Source of the DNA: Oscillospiraceae bacterium
GTDB lineage: Bacteria > Bacillota > Clostridia > Oscillospirales > Acutalibacteraceae
Direction: 5' to 3'
NCBI GenBank assembly: GCA_009785335.1
Contig: WQWM01000027.1
Location: 1 to 32,752, forward strand
Length of the DNA: 32,752 bases
Under the pieces are notes generated by a model that saw only the letters and a program-made list of their open reading frames with translations, searched no databases and was not told where the DNA came from. Shown here piece after piece: positions 1 to 6,607 of this stretch; position 1 is the stretch's first letter, and every line of letters starts with the position of its first letter. A program made the translations under genes and the position numbers.

Positions 1-145
1 GTTTACAAAACCAGTAAACTGAGAGAATAAGTAAGCAGTATGATTTGATGGGTGGGGGCGGGGGGGCTGGGGTCGGGGGGGTGGGGAGGGTTAAAATAGA
101 TGATGGACATATTGTTTTAACAAGTTGAGAGAGGATTTTTTACAC
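1..145. other. G-rich contig edge and leader of first gene
   Basis: No gene is seen here. Positions 1-19 form an inverted repeat (GTTTAC, 7-base loop, GTAAAC). Positions 51-90 are almost only G, with several runs of four to seven G broken by single C, T or A, so the plus strand could form a G-quadruplex. The other window end also has homopolymers, so an assembly-edge artefact is possible. An AT-rich stretch (92-120) and a GAGAGG ribosome binding site (129-134) follow. Confidence 0.5.
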
Positions 146-1153
146 ATGAACATGAAAAAACTACTTGCTACGCTACTGGCAGTTGTGATGCTGGCGGCTG
201 GCGCGGTTGCTGCAATCAGCAGCGTGGCGGCACCCGTTGCTGCACAAGACGACTACTCATTCTTTCCCGATTGCGATTTTTGTTTGGACGAAAACTGCGA
301 ATACTATAAATCACATCTTGAGTTTATCTTTGCTTACTACCCTGGTTATTTGGGAGCTAATTTAGCGGCGCTAACCCAAATTCCGCAGATGTTTAATAGT
401 GCTGCTGCAATGATGTCCTTTAATCTTGCTTTGAATGAATTGAGTGACCCTTATACGACGCTTACGCTGGAAATGCTAAGGGCTCTTGATGCGCTTGCGA
501 ATGAGTATATGCCGCCAGAAATGATTGCTTTTAGTGTTGAGTATTACCGAATAATATTTCTTTTTCAGCTCTATGAAGAGGGATACACATTGCCTTGGAT
601 GGAATTTGAGACGACGCTTGAACCTGCCTTTTTCCAAATGATGTCTGGTTATCAGGAGGAAGCGATGGCTGCCGTCGTCCAGATGAATGAGACATGGGTG
701 GAACTGTTGGAAGCCCAAGGCGCTGATGTGCCCAACTGGCTGCGCAGCAACCCAGCTGCACCAGTTTGCCCCGAAGACCCCAATGCAGACGAATGCCTGT
801 GTGATGTTGTAACCACGACTGTGCCTGCTGAAACAACCACCGTGAATGGTGACACCACAACCGTGGCAGGCGAAACCACGACCTTGGCTGAAACAACAAC
901 AACTGTTGCTACTACAGAGGCTACGACCACCACAACAGCAACAACAGAGGCTACAACGACAACGACCGCAACAACTGAAACCACGACGACGGTAGCAGAA
1001 ATCACAACCACAACCACAACCCAAGCCACCACGACTACGCCTTCTGAAGGCAACAGAACAGCCGACGTGCTGGGCATCATCGGCATCATCGTGTTAGTGC
1101 TGATTAATATCTTTGCCATCTTTGGCTTTGTGCGCATTTTGATTAACCTGTAA
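146..1153 (+). CDS. Thr-rich stalked, C-terminally membrane-anchored secreted protein
   Basis: About 335 aa. A Sec signal peptide (MNMKK, then about 25 hydrophobic residues ending near PVAAQ) precedes a 180-residue domain that I do not recognise, with a Cys-rich N-terminal patch (CDFC, ENC) and a second one near residue 215 (CPED...ECLC). Residues about 222-300 are a low-complexity stalk of TTT blocks with E, A and V. The last 30 residues are a single hydrophobic helix containing one Arg (FVRILIN) and no basic tail or LPXTG. The ATG at 146 is preferred over the upstream TTG at 125 because GAGAGG lies 11 bases before it; ATG 152 is also possible. The anchor is almost identical to that of the next gene. 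The likely role is an exposed cell-surface protein; the ligand is unknown. Confidence 0.8.
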   Translation: MNMKKLLATLLAVVMLAAGAVAAISSVAAPVAAQDDYSFFPDCDFCLDENCEYYKSHLEFIFAYYPGYLGANLAALTQIPQMFNSAAAMMSFNLALNELSDPYTTLTLEMLRALDALANEYMPPEMIAFSVEYYRIIFLFQLYEEGYTLPWMEFETTLEPAFFQMMSGYQEEAMAAVVQMNETWVELLEAQGADVPNWLRSNPAAPVCPEDPNADECLCDVVTTTVPAETTTVNGDTTTVAGETTTLAETTTTVATTEATTTTTATTEATTTTTATTETTTTVAEITTTTTTQATTTTPSEGNRTADVLGIIGIIVLVLINIFAIFGFVRILINL

Positions 1154-1191
1154 CGCTAATTATCACAAAACCACCCTCACAAAATTAAACA

Positions 1192-1221
1192 ACAGGCGGC
1201 TCGGTTGGGCGGCCTGTTTTT
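1192..1221 (+). terminator. Intrinsic terminator
   Basis: ACAGGC and GCCTGT form a six-base stem around a 14-base G-rich loop, followed by a run of T. It lies 39 bases after the stop of the first surface protein. Confidence 0.65.
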
Positions 1222-1261
1222 CGTTGTTTTGCACAAAGTTGAAGAAGTTGTCGAAAAGTGC

Positions 1262-1290
1262 TTGACAAAACACATGAGCAAGGGTATCAT
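1262..1290 (+). promoter_or_regulatory. SigA-type promoter of CAP-domain protein
   Basis: TTGACA (1262-1267), a 17-base spacer and TATCAT (1285-1290). A TTGT-GAAAA motif 14 bases upstream and the sequence around the -35 box recur at 14564-14605 and at 32603-32622. Confidence 0.8.
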
Positions 1291-1321
1291 AGTAATATCC
1301 AAAATTTAGGAGGAAAATTTC

Positions 1322-2278
1322 TTGACTAGGAAACTATTGGCAATTGTTTTGGCGCTAGGATTGGTCATTGGTGCGTTTGCGGTAATCGGCAGTTCGTGGG
1401 CACAGGGCGATGAATTTATTGCTGAAGTGCATCGATTGGTGAATGAGGAGCGCGCGAAAGAAGGGTTGCTCCCGCTTGCGCTGCACCCGAACCTTGGCTT
1501 GATTGCACAGCTTCGTGCAGTGGAACTTGAGGAGCATTATTCGCACAGCCGCCCCGACGGCTCAAATTGGAGGACACATTTTGATGATATCCCCGTGACG
1601 GGCCAAAATGCCTCGGGAGAAAACATCGCTCGCGGGCAAACAACGCCTGCCGCGGTCATGAATTCTTGGATGAATTCGGAGGGACATCGCAACAACATTA
1701 TGAACCCAATCTACACGCATCTAAGTGTTGGTGCGCATGTGGATGCGCAGGGACGAATCAATTGGGTGCAGTTGTTTGTGCGCATTCCCAATGTGCTGGA
1801 TGTGTGTGTGAATGATCCGGGCGCAAGTGTTTGCGATTGTCCGCCTGAGGAGACCACGACAACCGAAGCCACCACGACGGAAGCGACGACAACTGCAGCT
1901 GAAACCACGACCATGATAGAGACTACAACGGTAGCCACTACCACAGAAGAAACAACAACAACGACAGTGCCGACGACTACCACAACAGAAGCTACGACCA
2001 CGGCTGCGCCGACTACCACGACAACAACGGTAGCCACTACCACAACAGAAGAAAGCACAACAACGACAGCACCGACTACAACAGTAACGACAACAGAGGC
2101 GACGACTACAACAACAACTGAAACCACGACGACTGTAGCCGAAACAACGACCACCGCAACCACGCCTTGCGAAGGCAACAAAACGGTCAATGTGCTGAGC
2201 ATCATCGGCATCATCGTGTTAGTGCTGATTAATATCTTTGCCATCTTTGGCTTTGTGCGCATTTTGATTAACATCTAG
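1322..2278 (+). CDS. CAP/SCP-domain surface protein with Thr-rich stalk and C-terminal anchor
   Basis: 318 aa. The signal peptide is residues 1-27. Residues 32-155 form a CAP (SCP/YkwD-like) domain: LVNEERAKEGL, HSRPDG (H75), GENIA (E100) and SEGHRNNIM (H122) carry the usual CAP cavity residues. Residues about 172-280 are a Thr/Glu/Ala stalk, then a C-terminal hydrophobic helix matching that of the previous gene. The TTG start at 1322 is chosen because AGGAGG (1308-1313) lies eight bases upstream and the next Met is far inside the protein. CAP proteins are extracellular and occur in spore, adhesion and wall contexts; the activity here is unknown. It is probably monocistronic, with its own promoter and terminator. 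Confidence 0.9.
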   Translation: MTRKLLAIVLALGLVIGAFAVIGSSWAQGDEFIAEVHRLVNEERAKEGLLPLALHPNLGLIAQLRAVELEEHYSHSRPDGSNWRTHFDDIPVTGQNASGENIARGQTTPAAVMNSWMNSEGHRNNIMNPIYTHLSVGAHVDAQGRINWVQLFVRIPNVLDVCVNDPGASVCDCPPEETTTTEATTTEATTTAAETTTMIETTTVATTTEETTTTTVPTTTTTEATTTAAPTTTTTTVATTTTEESTTTTAPTTTVTTTEATTTTTTETTTTVAETTTTATTPCEGNKTVNVLSIIGIIVLVLINIFAIFGFVRILINI

Positions 2279-2292
2279 CGTTAGCCATAACA

Positions 2293-2320
2293 AAAACCAC
2301 CCTCGCTTGGGGGTGGTTTT
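2293..2320 (+). terminator. Intrinsic terminator
   Basis: AAAACCACCC and GGGGTGGTTTT pair over a short TCGCTT loop, ending in four T. It closes the CAP-protein transcript. Confidence 0.8.
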
Positions 2321-2379
2321 CGCATAGCCACGCCAAAACCGCTCCATACTATGGGTATATCATAGTTGAGGAGCTGGCC

Positions 2380-3183
2380 ATGACTTTTAATAATAAGCAA
2401 ACCAAGTTGCACGCAAAACAACTCACACAGGGGCACCGCGGCACGGGTTTTGTGCTGCTAGCCGTGAGCTTCATCGTTGCGGCAGCGGCGGGTTTGTTGC
2501 CTTTTTTGCATGATTTCACTGCCGCACAAGCCGTGGCTGTGTTGCCCTACCCACACAATGACTTCACGCCGTGGGCAGCGCAAGGCATACAAGTTGGCAT
2601 TGCGCTGCTGCTGGTGGCGCTGACGGCATTGCTGGTTGCGCCGCTGCGCGTGGGTCGCGAGGCGTGGTATTTCGGCGGCGCGGATGCCCGCAAACGTACC
2701 CGCAAGCGTGTGATGTTTTGGCTTCAACCGCGCTGGGCATTGAAGGCCGCGTGGTTTGTGATTAGCCTGCGTGTGCGAAAACTGCTGTGGGCGGTGCTGT
2801 TTTTCGTCCCCGGGGGATTTCTGTTGGGCGGCACACTGTGGCAAGCGCAGCAAAGCAATCTGGATGTTGCGTTGTTTGTTGCGGCTGCGGCTGGCGGGGC
2901 GATTTTGCTGCTGGTTGGCGCGGGGTTTTACGCCGCCACCGTGCAGCGATATGCGCTGGTGTTGCCCATTTTGGCAAAGCAGCCGCGCTGCAAGCTGCGC
3001 AACGCCGTGCAATTGAGTTGTGCGCGCACCAATGACAACTGTGCTGCGTTGCTGCGTTATAAACTTAGCTTTTTGCCTTGGTATGCGCTGTGCGCGCTGG
3101 TGGTGCCGCTGCCGTTTGTGCTGCCCTATCTTGCGCAGGCGCGGGCATGTCGTCATGCGGAGCTACTGCGTGGCGGTGTGTGA
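2380..3183 (+). CDS. Polytopic membrane protein of unknown function
   Basis: 267 aa, which I do not recognise. Hydrophobic segments near residues 23-45, 68-90, 131-152, 163-188 and 228-250 suggest about five membrane helices. Between the second and third is a basic loop (ADARKRTRKRV), probably cytoplasmic. A Cys/Arg-rich loop (PRCKLRNAVQLSCARTND) lies near residues 205-220. GAGGAG (2368-2373) is six bases before the ATG. GC content is high and the gene has no obvious functional partner; the CAP gene upstream ends in a terminator. Confidence 0.7.
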   Translation: MTFNNKQTKLHAKQLTQGHRGTGFVLLAVSFIVAAAAGLLPFLHDFTAAQAVAVLPYPHNDFTPWAAQGIQVGIALLLVALTALLVAPLRVGREAWYFGGADARKRTRKRVMFWLQPRWALKAAWFVISLRVRKLLWAVLFFVPGGFLLGGTLWQAQQSNLDVALFVAAAAGGAILLLVGAGFYAATVQRYALVLPILAKQPRCKLRNAVQLSCARTNDNCAALLRYKLSFLPWYALCALVVPLPFVLPYLAQARACRHAELLRGGV

Positions 3184-3191
3184 ATTTTCTG

Positions 3192-3220
3192 TTGACATTT
3201 CACGGATATTATGGTATAAT
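3192..3220 (+). promoter_or_regulatory. Perfect consensus SigA promoter
   Basis: TTGACA (3192-3197), exactly 17 bases, then TATAAT (3215-3220). It drives two microprotein genes, and such a strong promoter suggests high expression. Confidence 0.9.
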
Positions 3221-3257
3221 GCGAGGGATTGGAAAACAAAGAAAGGAGAATGAAACC

Positions 3258-3347
3258 ATGGGTATTTTCTTTGGTGTTGTCAGCATCGTGTTTGGCGGAA
3301 TTTTGTCTGTTGTCACGCTTGTGCCCTTCATCCGCATTTTCATCTAA
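3258..3347 (+). CDS. 29-aa hydrophobic microprotein
   Basis: The short frame MGIFFGVVSIVFGG... ends in PFIRIFI. It is hydrophobic over nearly its whole length with one Arg, so it is predicted to be a single membrane helix. AAAGGAG lies about ten bases before the ATG, and the perfect promoter at 3192-3220 is just upstream. It is too short for ordinary gene finders. The end (F-I-R-I-F-I) resembles the end of the two surface-protein anchors at 1074-1147 and 2199-2272 (F-V-R-I-L-I). The role is unknown; a small membrane regulator, a type I toxin-like peptide or a secreted amphiphilic peptide are possible. Confidence 0.7.
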   Translation: MGIFFGVVSIVFGGILSVVTLVPFIRIFI

Positions 3348-3393
3348 TGTGAGCAACCCGCAATTTTCATTCCTCAGAAAGGAGAAAACATCA

Positions 3394-3477
3394 ATGGATA
3401 ATTGGTTGGCCTTTGCTGGCTTTTTTAGTGGTTTGGCACTGATTGCGTTTGGCGTGTTTTCTATTATCTTTTTATAA
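3394..3477 (+). CDS. 27-aa hydrophobic microprotein
   Basis: MDNWLAFAGFFSGLALIAFG... is a second single-helix peptide, 46 bases after the first and in the same transcript. AAAGGAG (3378-3384) is nine bases before its ATG. It has one Asp near the N-terminus and no basic residue. The two peptides share size and glycine-punctuated hydrophobic character but little direct identity. A strong bidirectional terminator follows. Strong ribosome binding sites on both frames and the consensus promoter make a chance ORF unlikely. Confidence 0.7.
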   Translation: MDNWLAFAGFFSGLALIAFGVFSIIFL

Positions 3478-3504
3478 TTAAGTGCATACACATCACATAA
3501 AAAC

Positions 3505-3532
3505 AAAACCACTCCGTTTTGCGGGGTGGTTT
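3505..3532. terminator. Bidirectional intrinsic terminator
   Basis: AAACCACTCCG and CGGGGTGGTTT pair around a TTTTG loop, with A-rich and T-rich flanks on either side. It lies between the microprotein genes and the convergent zinc-ribbon gene and can serve both strands. Confidence 0.8.
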
Positions 3533-3551
3533 GTTTATGTGTTGGTTTTGT

Positions 3552-4028
3552 TTATCTGCGCAGTAATAATTGCACCCATTGGTCTTTTTCGCGCTTGGGC
3601 ACTTTCATTTTATAGGCCTGGCCGTCGCTGGTGCGCACCACGATGGCCTTGAACAGGCCGATTTTGTCCTCGTCCACTGCAACTACGTTTGCGCGGGGGA
3701 TTTCGAATTCAAATTCGTATTTGCCTGCCACTGCGGCGGCCACCAAGCCGCCCACCACACCGCCCAATGCGCCTGCAACCCCGGCTGCGCTAACTTTTTC
3801 TTTCAGTGCAATCAAGCGATGCGTGGTGAGCAACAAATCGCCATTTTGCGCGCCGATTGCGCCAACCTTGAATTTCTCCACATTGCCGAACATGGTGTTG
3901 TCTACGCGCAAACACAGTGTTTCAACCGGGGCGACGATGTTTGTGCCGCAGCAAGGGCAAAACTCGGGAGCAACTTCCACTTTGCTTGTGCTGGCGCAAA
4001 CATGACAGTTTACTTTAATTTTAGCCAT
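3552..4028 (-). CDS. Zinc-ribbon protein with bacterial PH-like domain
   Basis: 158 aa. The N-terminus has two CxxC pairs (NCHVC and FCPCC, about residues 8-28) typical of a zinc ribbon. The rest looks like a GRAM/bacterial PH-like fold: ...GDLLLTTHRLIALKE..., then a Gly/Ala-rich insert (VAGALGGVVGGLVAAAVAG) that could touch or enter a membrane, then EFEIPRANVVAVDEDKIG and a C-terminal strand-helix. The start at 4028 is chosen because GGAGG lies eight bases before it; an in-frame ATG at 4043 overlaps that Shine-Dalgarno sequence. It has its own promoter (4058-4086). Function is unknown. Confidence 0.75.
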   Translation of the reverse strand: MAKIKVNCHVCASTSKVEVAPEFCPCCGTNIVAPVETLCLRVDNTMFGNVEKFKVGAIGAQNGDLLLTTHRLIALKEKVSAAGVAGALGGVVGGLVAAAVAGKYEFEFEIPRANVVAVDEDKIGLFKAIVVRTSDGQAYKMKVPKREKDQWVQLLLRR

Positions 4029-4057
4029 TCTCTTTTCCTCCAAATATTGATTTATTT

Positions 4058-4086
4058 ATTTTAACACGTTTACGTGCAACAGTCAA
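4058..4086 (-). promoter_or_regulatory. Promoter of zinc-ribbon gene with internal palindrome
   Basis: On the minus strand: TTGACT, a 17-base spacer, TAAAAT. Inside the spacer, CACGT-TT-ACGTG (4065-4076) is a perfect inverted repeat placed where a repressor would block polymerase. Confidence 0.7.
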
Positions 4087-4107
4087 GCAAAAAATCTCTT
4101 CAACCTC

Positions 4108-4136
4108 TTGCAATTGCGCATCATTCGTGTTATACT
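4108..4136 (+). promoter_or_regulatory. Promoter of the nifS-nadA operon
   Basis: TTGCAA (4108-4113), 17 bases, TATACT (4131-4136). It faces away from the zinc-ribbon promoter and would give a leader of about 135 bases before the nifS start. Confidence 0.75.
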
Positions 4137-4152
4137 AAAAAGTGAGTAATTG

Positions 4153-4250
4153 TAGCCCCCACCGTCATCGCGTGCGCGATGCCACCTCCCCCGCAAGCGC
4201 CACCCCACAAATGCAAGCATTTGCGGGGAACCCCGGGCGATGGAGGCTGA
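4153..4250. repeat. Palindromic element (family E) in the nifS leader
   Basis: Contains a perfect inverted repeat CATCGCG-TG-CGCGATG and a second near-palindrome at 4203-4228 (CAAATGC...GCATTTG flanked by CCCC and GGGG). The core TGCAAGCATTTGCGGGGA recurs at about 15554-15571 inside repeat B1. In RNA it would be strongly structured; it could be a stray repeat or a regulatory leader. Confidence 0.6.
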
Positions 4251-4278
4251 AATGATAATTTTTCAAGGAGAACCGCGC

Positions 4279-5445
4279 TTGAACGCTTATTTCGACAACG
4301 CAGCAACCACAAAACTCAGCCAAACAGCACGTGAGGCCATGCTGCCCATGCTGGATGAGATATACGGCAATCCCTCGTCGCTGCACAGCCACGGGCAGGC
4401 CGCCGCACGGCAATTGCAGCACGCACGTGAGGCGATAGCCCGCTGCATTGGTGCAACCGCGCGTGAAATCACTTTCACCGCAGGCGGAACAGAAGCCAAC
4501 AATCAGGCGATTATTTCAGCGGCGCGGCTGGGTGACAAAGCCGGCAAAAAGCACATCATCTCCACGCAAATTGAGCACCATGCCGTGTTGCATTGCTTAG
4601 AAATGCTGGAAAAAGAGCAGGGTTATGCCATCACGCTCTTGCCCGTTGACCCAGCCACCGGCATTATGCGCATGGATGACCTGCAAGCTGCGCTGCGCGA
4701 CGACACTTGCCTAGTCACCATCATGATGGCAAACAACGAGATTGGCTCGTTGCAACCCATTGCGGAAATCGGCGCGTTGTGTCGTGAACGCGGGGTGACC
4801 TTCCACACTGATGCGGTGCAGGCGTTGGGGCATATTCCCGTTGATGTGAACGCGCTGAATGTGGACATGCTGAGCCTTTCGGGGCATAAATTTCATGGGC
4901 CGAAGGGCGTGGGTGCGCTTTACTGCCGGCGCGGTGTGCCGTTGCGGCCGCTGCTGCGAGGCGGCGCACAAGAGCGAAATCGTCGTGCGGGCACGGAGAA
5001 CACCCCTGCCATTGTGGGCATGGCTGCTGCGCTGGTGGAAGAATTTGCAGAATTAGACGAAACGGCTGCACGTGTTGCGGGCTATCGTGATCAGCTCATC
5101 CAGGGCCTATTAAAGATAGAGAAGAGCCACCTCAATGGTTGCGCGACAAATCGCTTGCCGGGCAATGTAAACCTGTGCTTTCATGGCATTGAGGGCGAAG
5201 CATTGCTGCTGCTGCTGGACATGCAGGGCGTTGCGGGCTCGTCGGGTTCGGCTTGCACTAGCGGTTCGCTTGACCCCAGCCATGTGCTGCTTGCGCTTGG
5301 TTTGCCGCATGAGATTGCCCATGGCTCGCTGCGGCTGAGCCTGAGCCGCTACACTACGCAGGAGGAAATCGATCATGCGTTGCGGGTGATACCTGGTGTG
5401 GTGGCGAAGCTGCGTGAGATGTCGCCTGTGTGGCAGGAGGGATAG
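4279..5445 (+). CDS. nifS: Cysteine desulfurase (NifS/IscS family)
   Basis: 388 aa PLP enzyme that takes sulfur from L-cysteine for Fe-S assembly. It begins MNAYFDNAATT, the standard family N-terminus. The PLP lysine is K204 (SGHKFHGPKG) and the mobile catalytic cysteine is C326 (GSACTSGSLDPSHV), both close to the usual IscS positions. The TTG at 4279 is chosen because AAGGAG (4265-4270) lies eight bases upstream and the family begins here; in-frame ATGs at 4240 and 4252 would add an unconserved tail. It heads a same-strand gene run that also encodes the scaffold NifU and the Fe-S enzyme NadA, so NadA maturation is a likely job (in Bacillus, NifS serves NadA). Confidence 0.95.
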   Translation: MNAYFDNAATTKLSQTAREAMLPMLDEIYGNPSSLHSHGQAAARQLQHAREAIARCIGATAREITFTAGGTEANNQAIISAARLGDKAGKKHIISTQIEHHAVLHCLEMLEKEQGYAITLLPVDPATGIMRMDDLQAALRDDTCLVTIMMANNEIGSLQPIAEIGALCRERGVTFHTDAVQALGHIPVDVNALNVDMLSLSGHKFHGPKGVGALYCRRGVPLRPLLRGGAQERNRRAGTENTPAIVGMAAALVEEFAELDETAARVAGYRDQLIQGLLKIEKSHLNGCATNRLPGNVNLCFHGIEGEALLLLLDMQGVAGSSGSACTSGSLDPSHVLLALGLPHEIAHGSLRLSLSRYTTQEEIDHALRVIPGVVAKLREMSPVWQEG

Positions 5446-5446
5446 C

Positions 5447-5809
5447 ATGAAGTTTACTGATATATGCTTCATCACGCTGGATGTATTGCGGCTGCGTGGT
5501 TTTTACGAAGCCGTGTTTGGCGGCAAAGCCGAGGGCGATGAAGTGCATTCTGCGCTGAAAGCAGACGGCTTGTATTTCATCTTCATGGCGGAAAAGACCG
5601 ATGTGTTTTATTATGAGTTTACCCATGGCATGAGCAACACGATTTTGAGTTTTAACGTAGACGACGTGGACGCAGAATATCAGCGATTGCAGGCCTTGGG
5701 TGTGCAAATGCTGTGTGAACCCACCACGCATGGATGGGGTGCACGCTCGTTTCAGTGCAAAGACCCGGATGGGAATATGCTGAATTTTCGCAGCCCGCCA
5801 AAGGAGTAA
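5447..5809 (+). CDS. VOC (glyoxalase/bleomycin-resistance fold) family protein
   Basis: 120 aa single VOC module: MKFTDICFITLDVLRLRGFYEAVFG at the start and HGWGARSFQCKDPDGNMLNF at the end are typical half-motifs of the beta-alpha-beta-beta-beta fold. Two copies or a dimer would be needed for a metal site. The ATG is one base after the nifS stop, with AGGAGG (5435-5440) inside nifS, so the genes are translationally linked. The substrate is unknown; small Clostridial VOC proteins next to an APH-like kinase are often annotated as resistance-like, but that is unproven here. Confidence 0.85.
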   Translation: MKFTDICFITLDVLRLRGFYEAVFGGKAEGDEVHSALKADGLYFIFMAEKTDVFYYEFTHGMSNTILSFNVDDVDAEYQRLQALGVQMLCEPTTHGWGARSFQCKDPDGNMLNFRSPPKE

Positions 5810-5810
5810 C

Positions 5811-6593
5811 ATGCACAAGATTTACGCCAATTTGAACGCCTGCCCGCGCGAGTTTCGGGCACTATTGCACGGTGCCGCAATGCAGGAAATCACGATTGGA
5901 CATTCAGGAGCGGCAGTGTGGTTTATCGATAAAGACAGTGGGTATTTCCTCAAGCGTGCCGAAAAAGGCAAGCTGCAACGCCAAGCCGACATGACGCGCT
6001 ATTTTCACGGCAAGGGATTGAGCGGCGAGATGCTGAGCTATGTTTCGGCGGAGCAAGACTGGCTGCTGACGGCGAAAGTGCAAGGTGATGACTGCACGGC
6101 GGCGCAGCATCTTGCGCAACCCGAGCGACTTTGTGATATTCTGGCAGAACAGCTTGCACGGCTGCATGCCCTTGATTTTGCCGATTGCCCGGTGCAAAAC
6201 CACACTGAGCAATATCTGGCCACGGTGGAGCGAAATTATCGCACAGGCGAGTATGACAAGAGCCATTTTCCTGATAGTTATGGCTATGCCAGCGCTGAAG
6301 AAGCTTGGGCGGTGGTGCAAACGCAAGGGCATTTGCTGCAAAACATCACCCTATTGCACGGTGATTATTGTCTGCCGAATATCATGCTGGACGACTGGCG
6401 GTTTTCGGGTTTCATCGACTTGGACAACGCTGGTGTGGGCGATCGTCATGTGGATTTGTTTTGGGCGCTTTGGTCGCTTGAGCACAACCTGCAAGCGCCG
6501 CAATATAACCAGCGGTTCATCGATGCCTATGGGCGCGATAACATAGACGAAAGCATGCTGCGCGTGGTTGCTGCGTGCGAGGTGTTTGGATAG
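5811..6593 (+). CDS. Aminoglycoside phosphotransferase (APH)-family kinase
   Basis: 260 aa. The C-terminal half has the APH/choline-kinase catalytic motif LLHGDYCLPNIMLDD (Brenner motif, catalytic Asp) and FIDLDNAGVGDRHVD (metal-binding Asp). The N-terminus carries a short nucleotide-binding lobe with YFLKRAEKGKLQRQ (candidate ATP-contacting Lys). The length matches APH(3')-type enzymes. It starts one base after the VOC stop, with AAGGAG inside that gene. The family phosphorylates aminoglycosides, macrolides or other small hydroxylated substrates; substrate and resistance cannot be read from sequence. Confidence 0.9.
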   Translation: MHKIYANLNACPREFRALLHGAAMQEITIGHSGAAVWFIDKDSGYFLKRAEKGKLQRQADMTRYFHGKGLSGEMLSYVSAEQDWLLTAKVQGDDCTAAQHLAQPERLCDILAEQLARLHALDFADCPVQNHTEQYLATVERNYRTGEYDKSHFPDSYGYASAEEAWAVVQTQGHLLQNITLLHGDYCLPNIMLDDWRFSGFIDLDNAGVGDRHVDLFWALWSLEHNLQAPQYNQRFIDAYGRDNIDESMLRVVAACEVFG

Positions 6594-6607
6594 CAAGGGG
6601 GATTTGC

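Noticed and set aside
652-1137. Long Val-rich minus-strand frame opposite the Thr stalk (also 1711-2274)
   Set aside because: It is the complement of ACA/ACC/ACG Thr codons in the real surface genes; no ribosome site or promoter.
1048-1150. LPXTG sorting signal in the two Thr-stalk proteins
   Set aside because: No LPXTG or NPxTG motif and no basic tail follow; the end is a plain hydrophobic helix.
3229-3477. 82-residue plus-strand frame covering both microprotein genes
   Set aside because: Its start has no good ribosome site. The same frame's internal ATG at 3394 has AAAGGAG, and the other microprotein lies in a different frame with its own AAAGGAG, so two short genes fit better.
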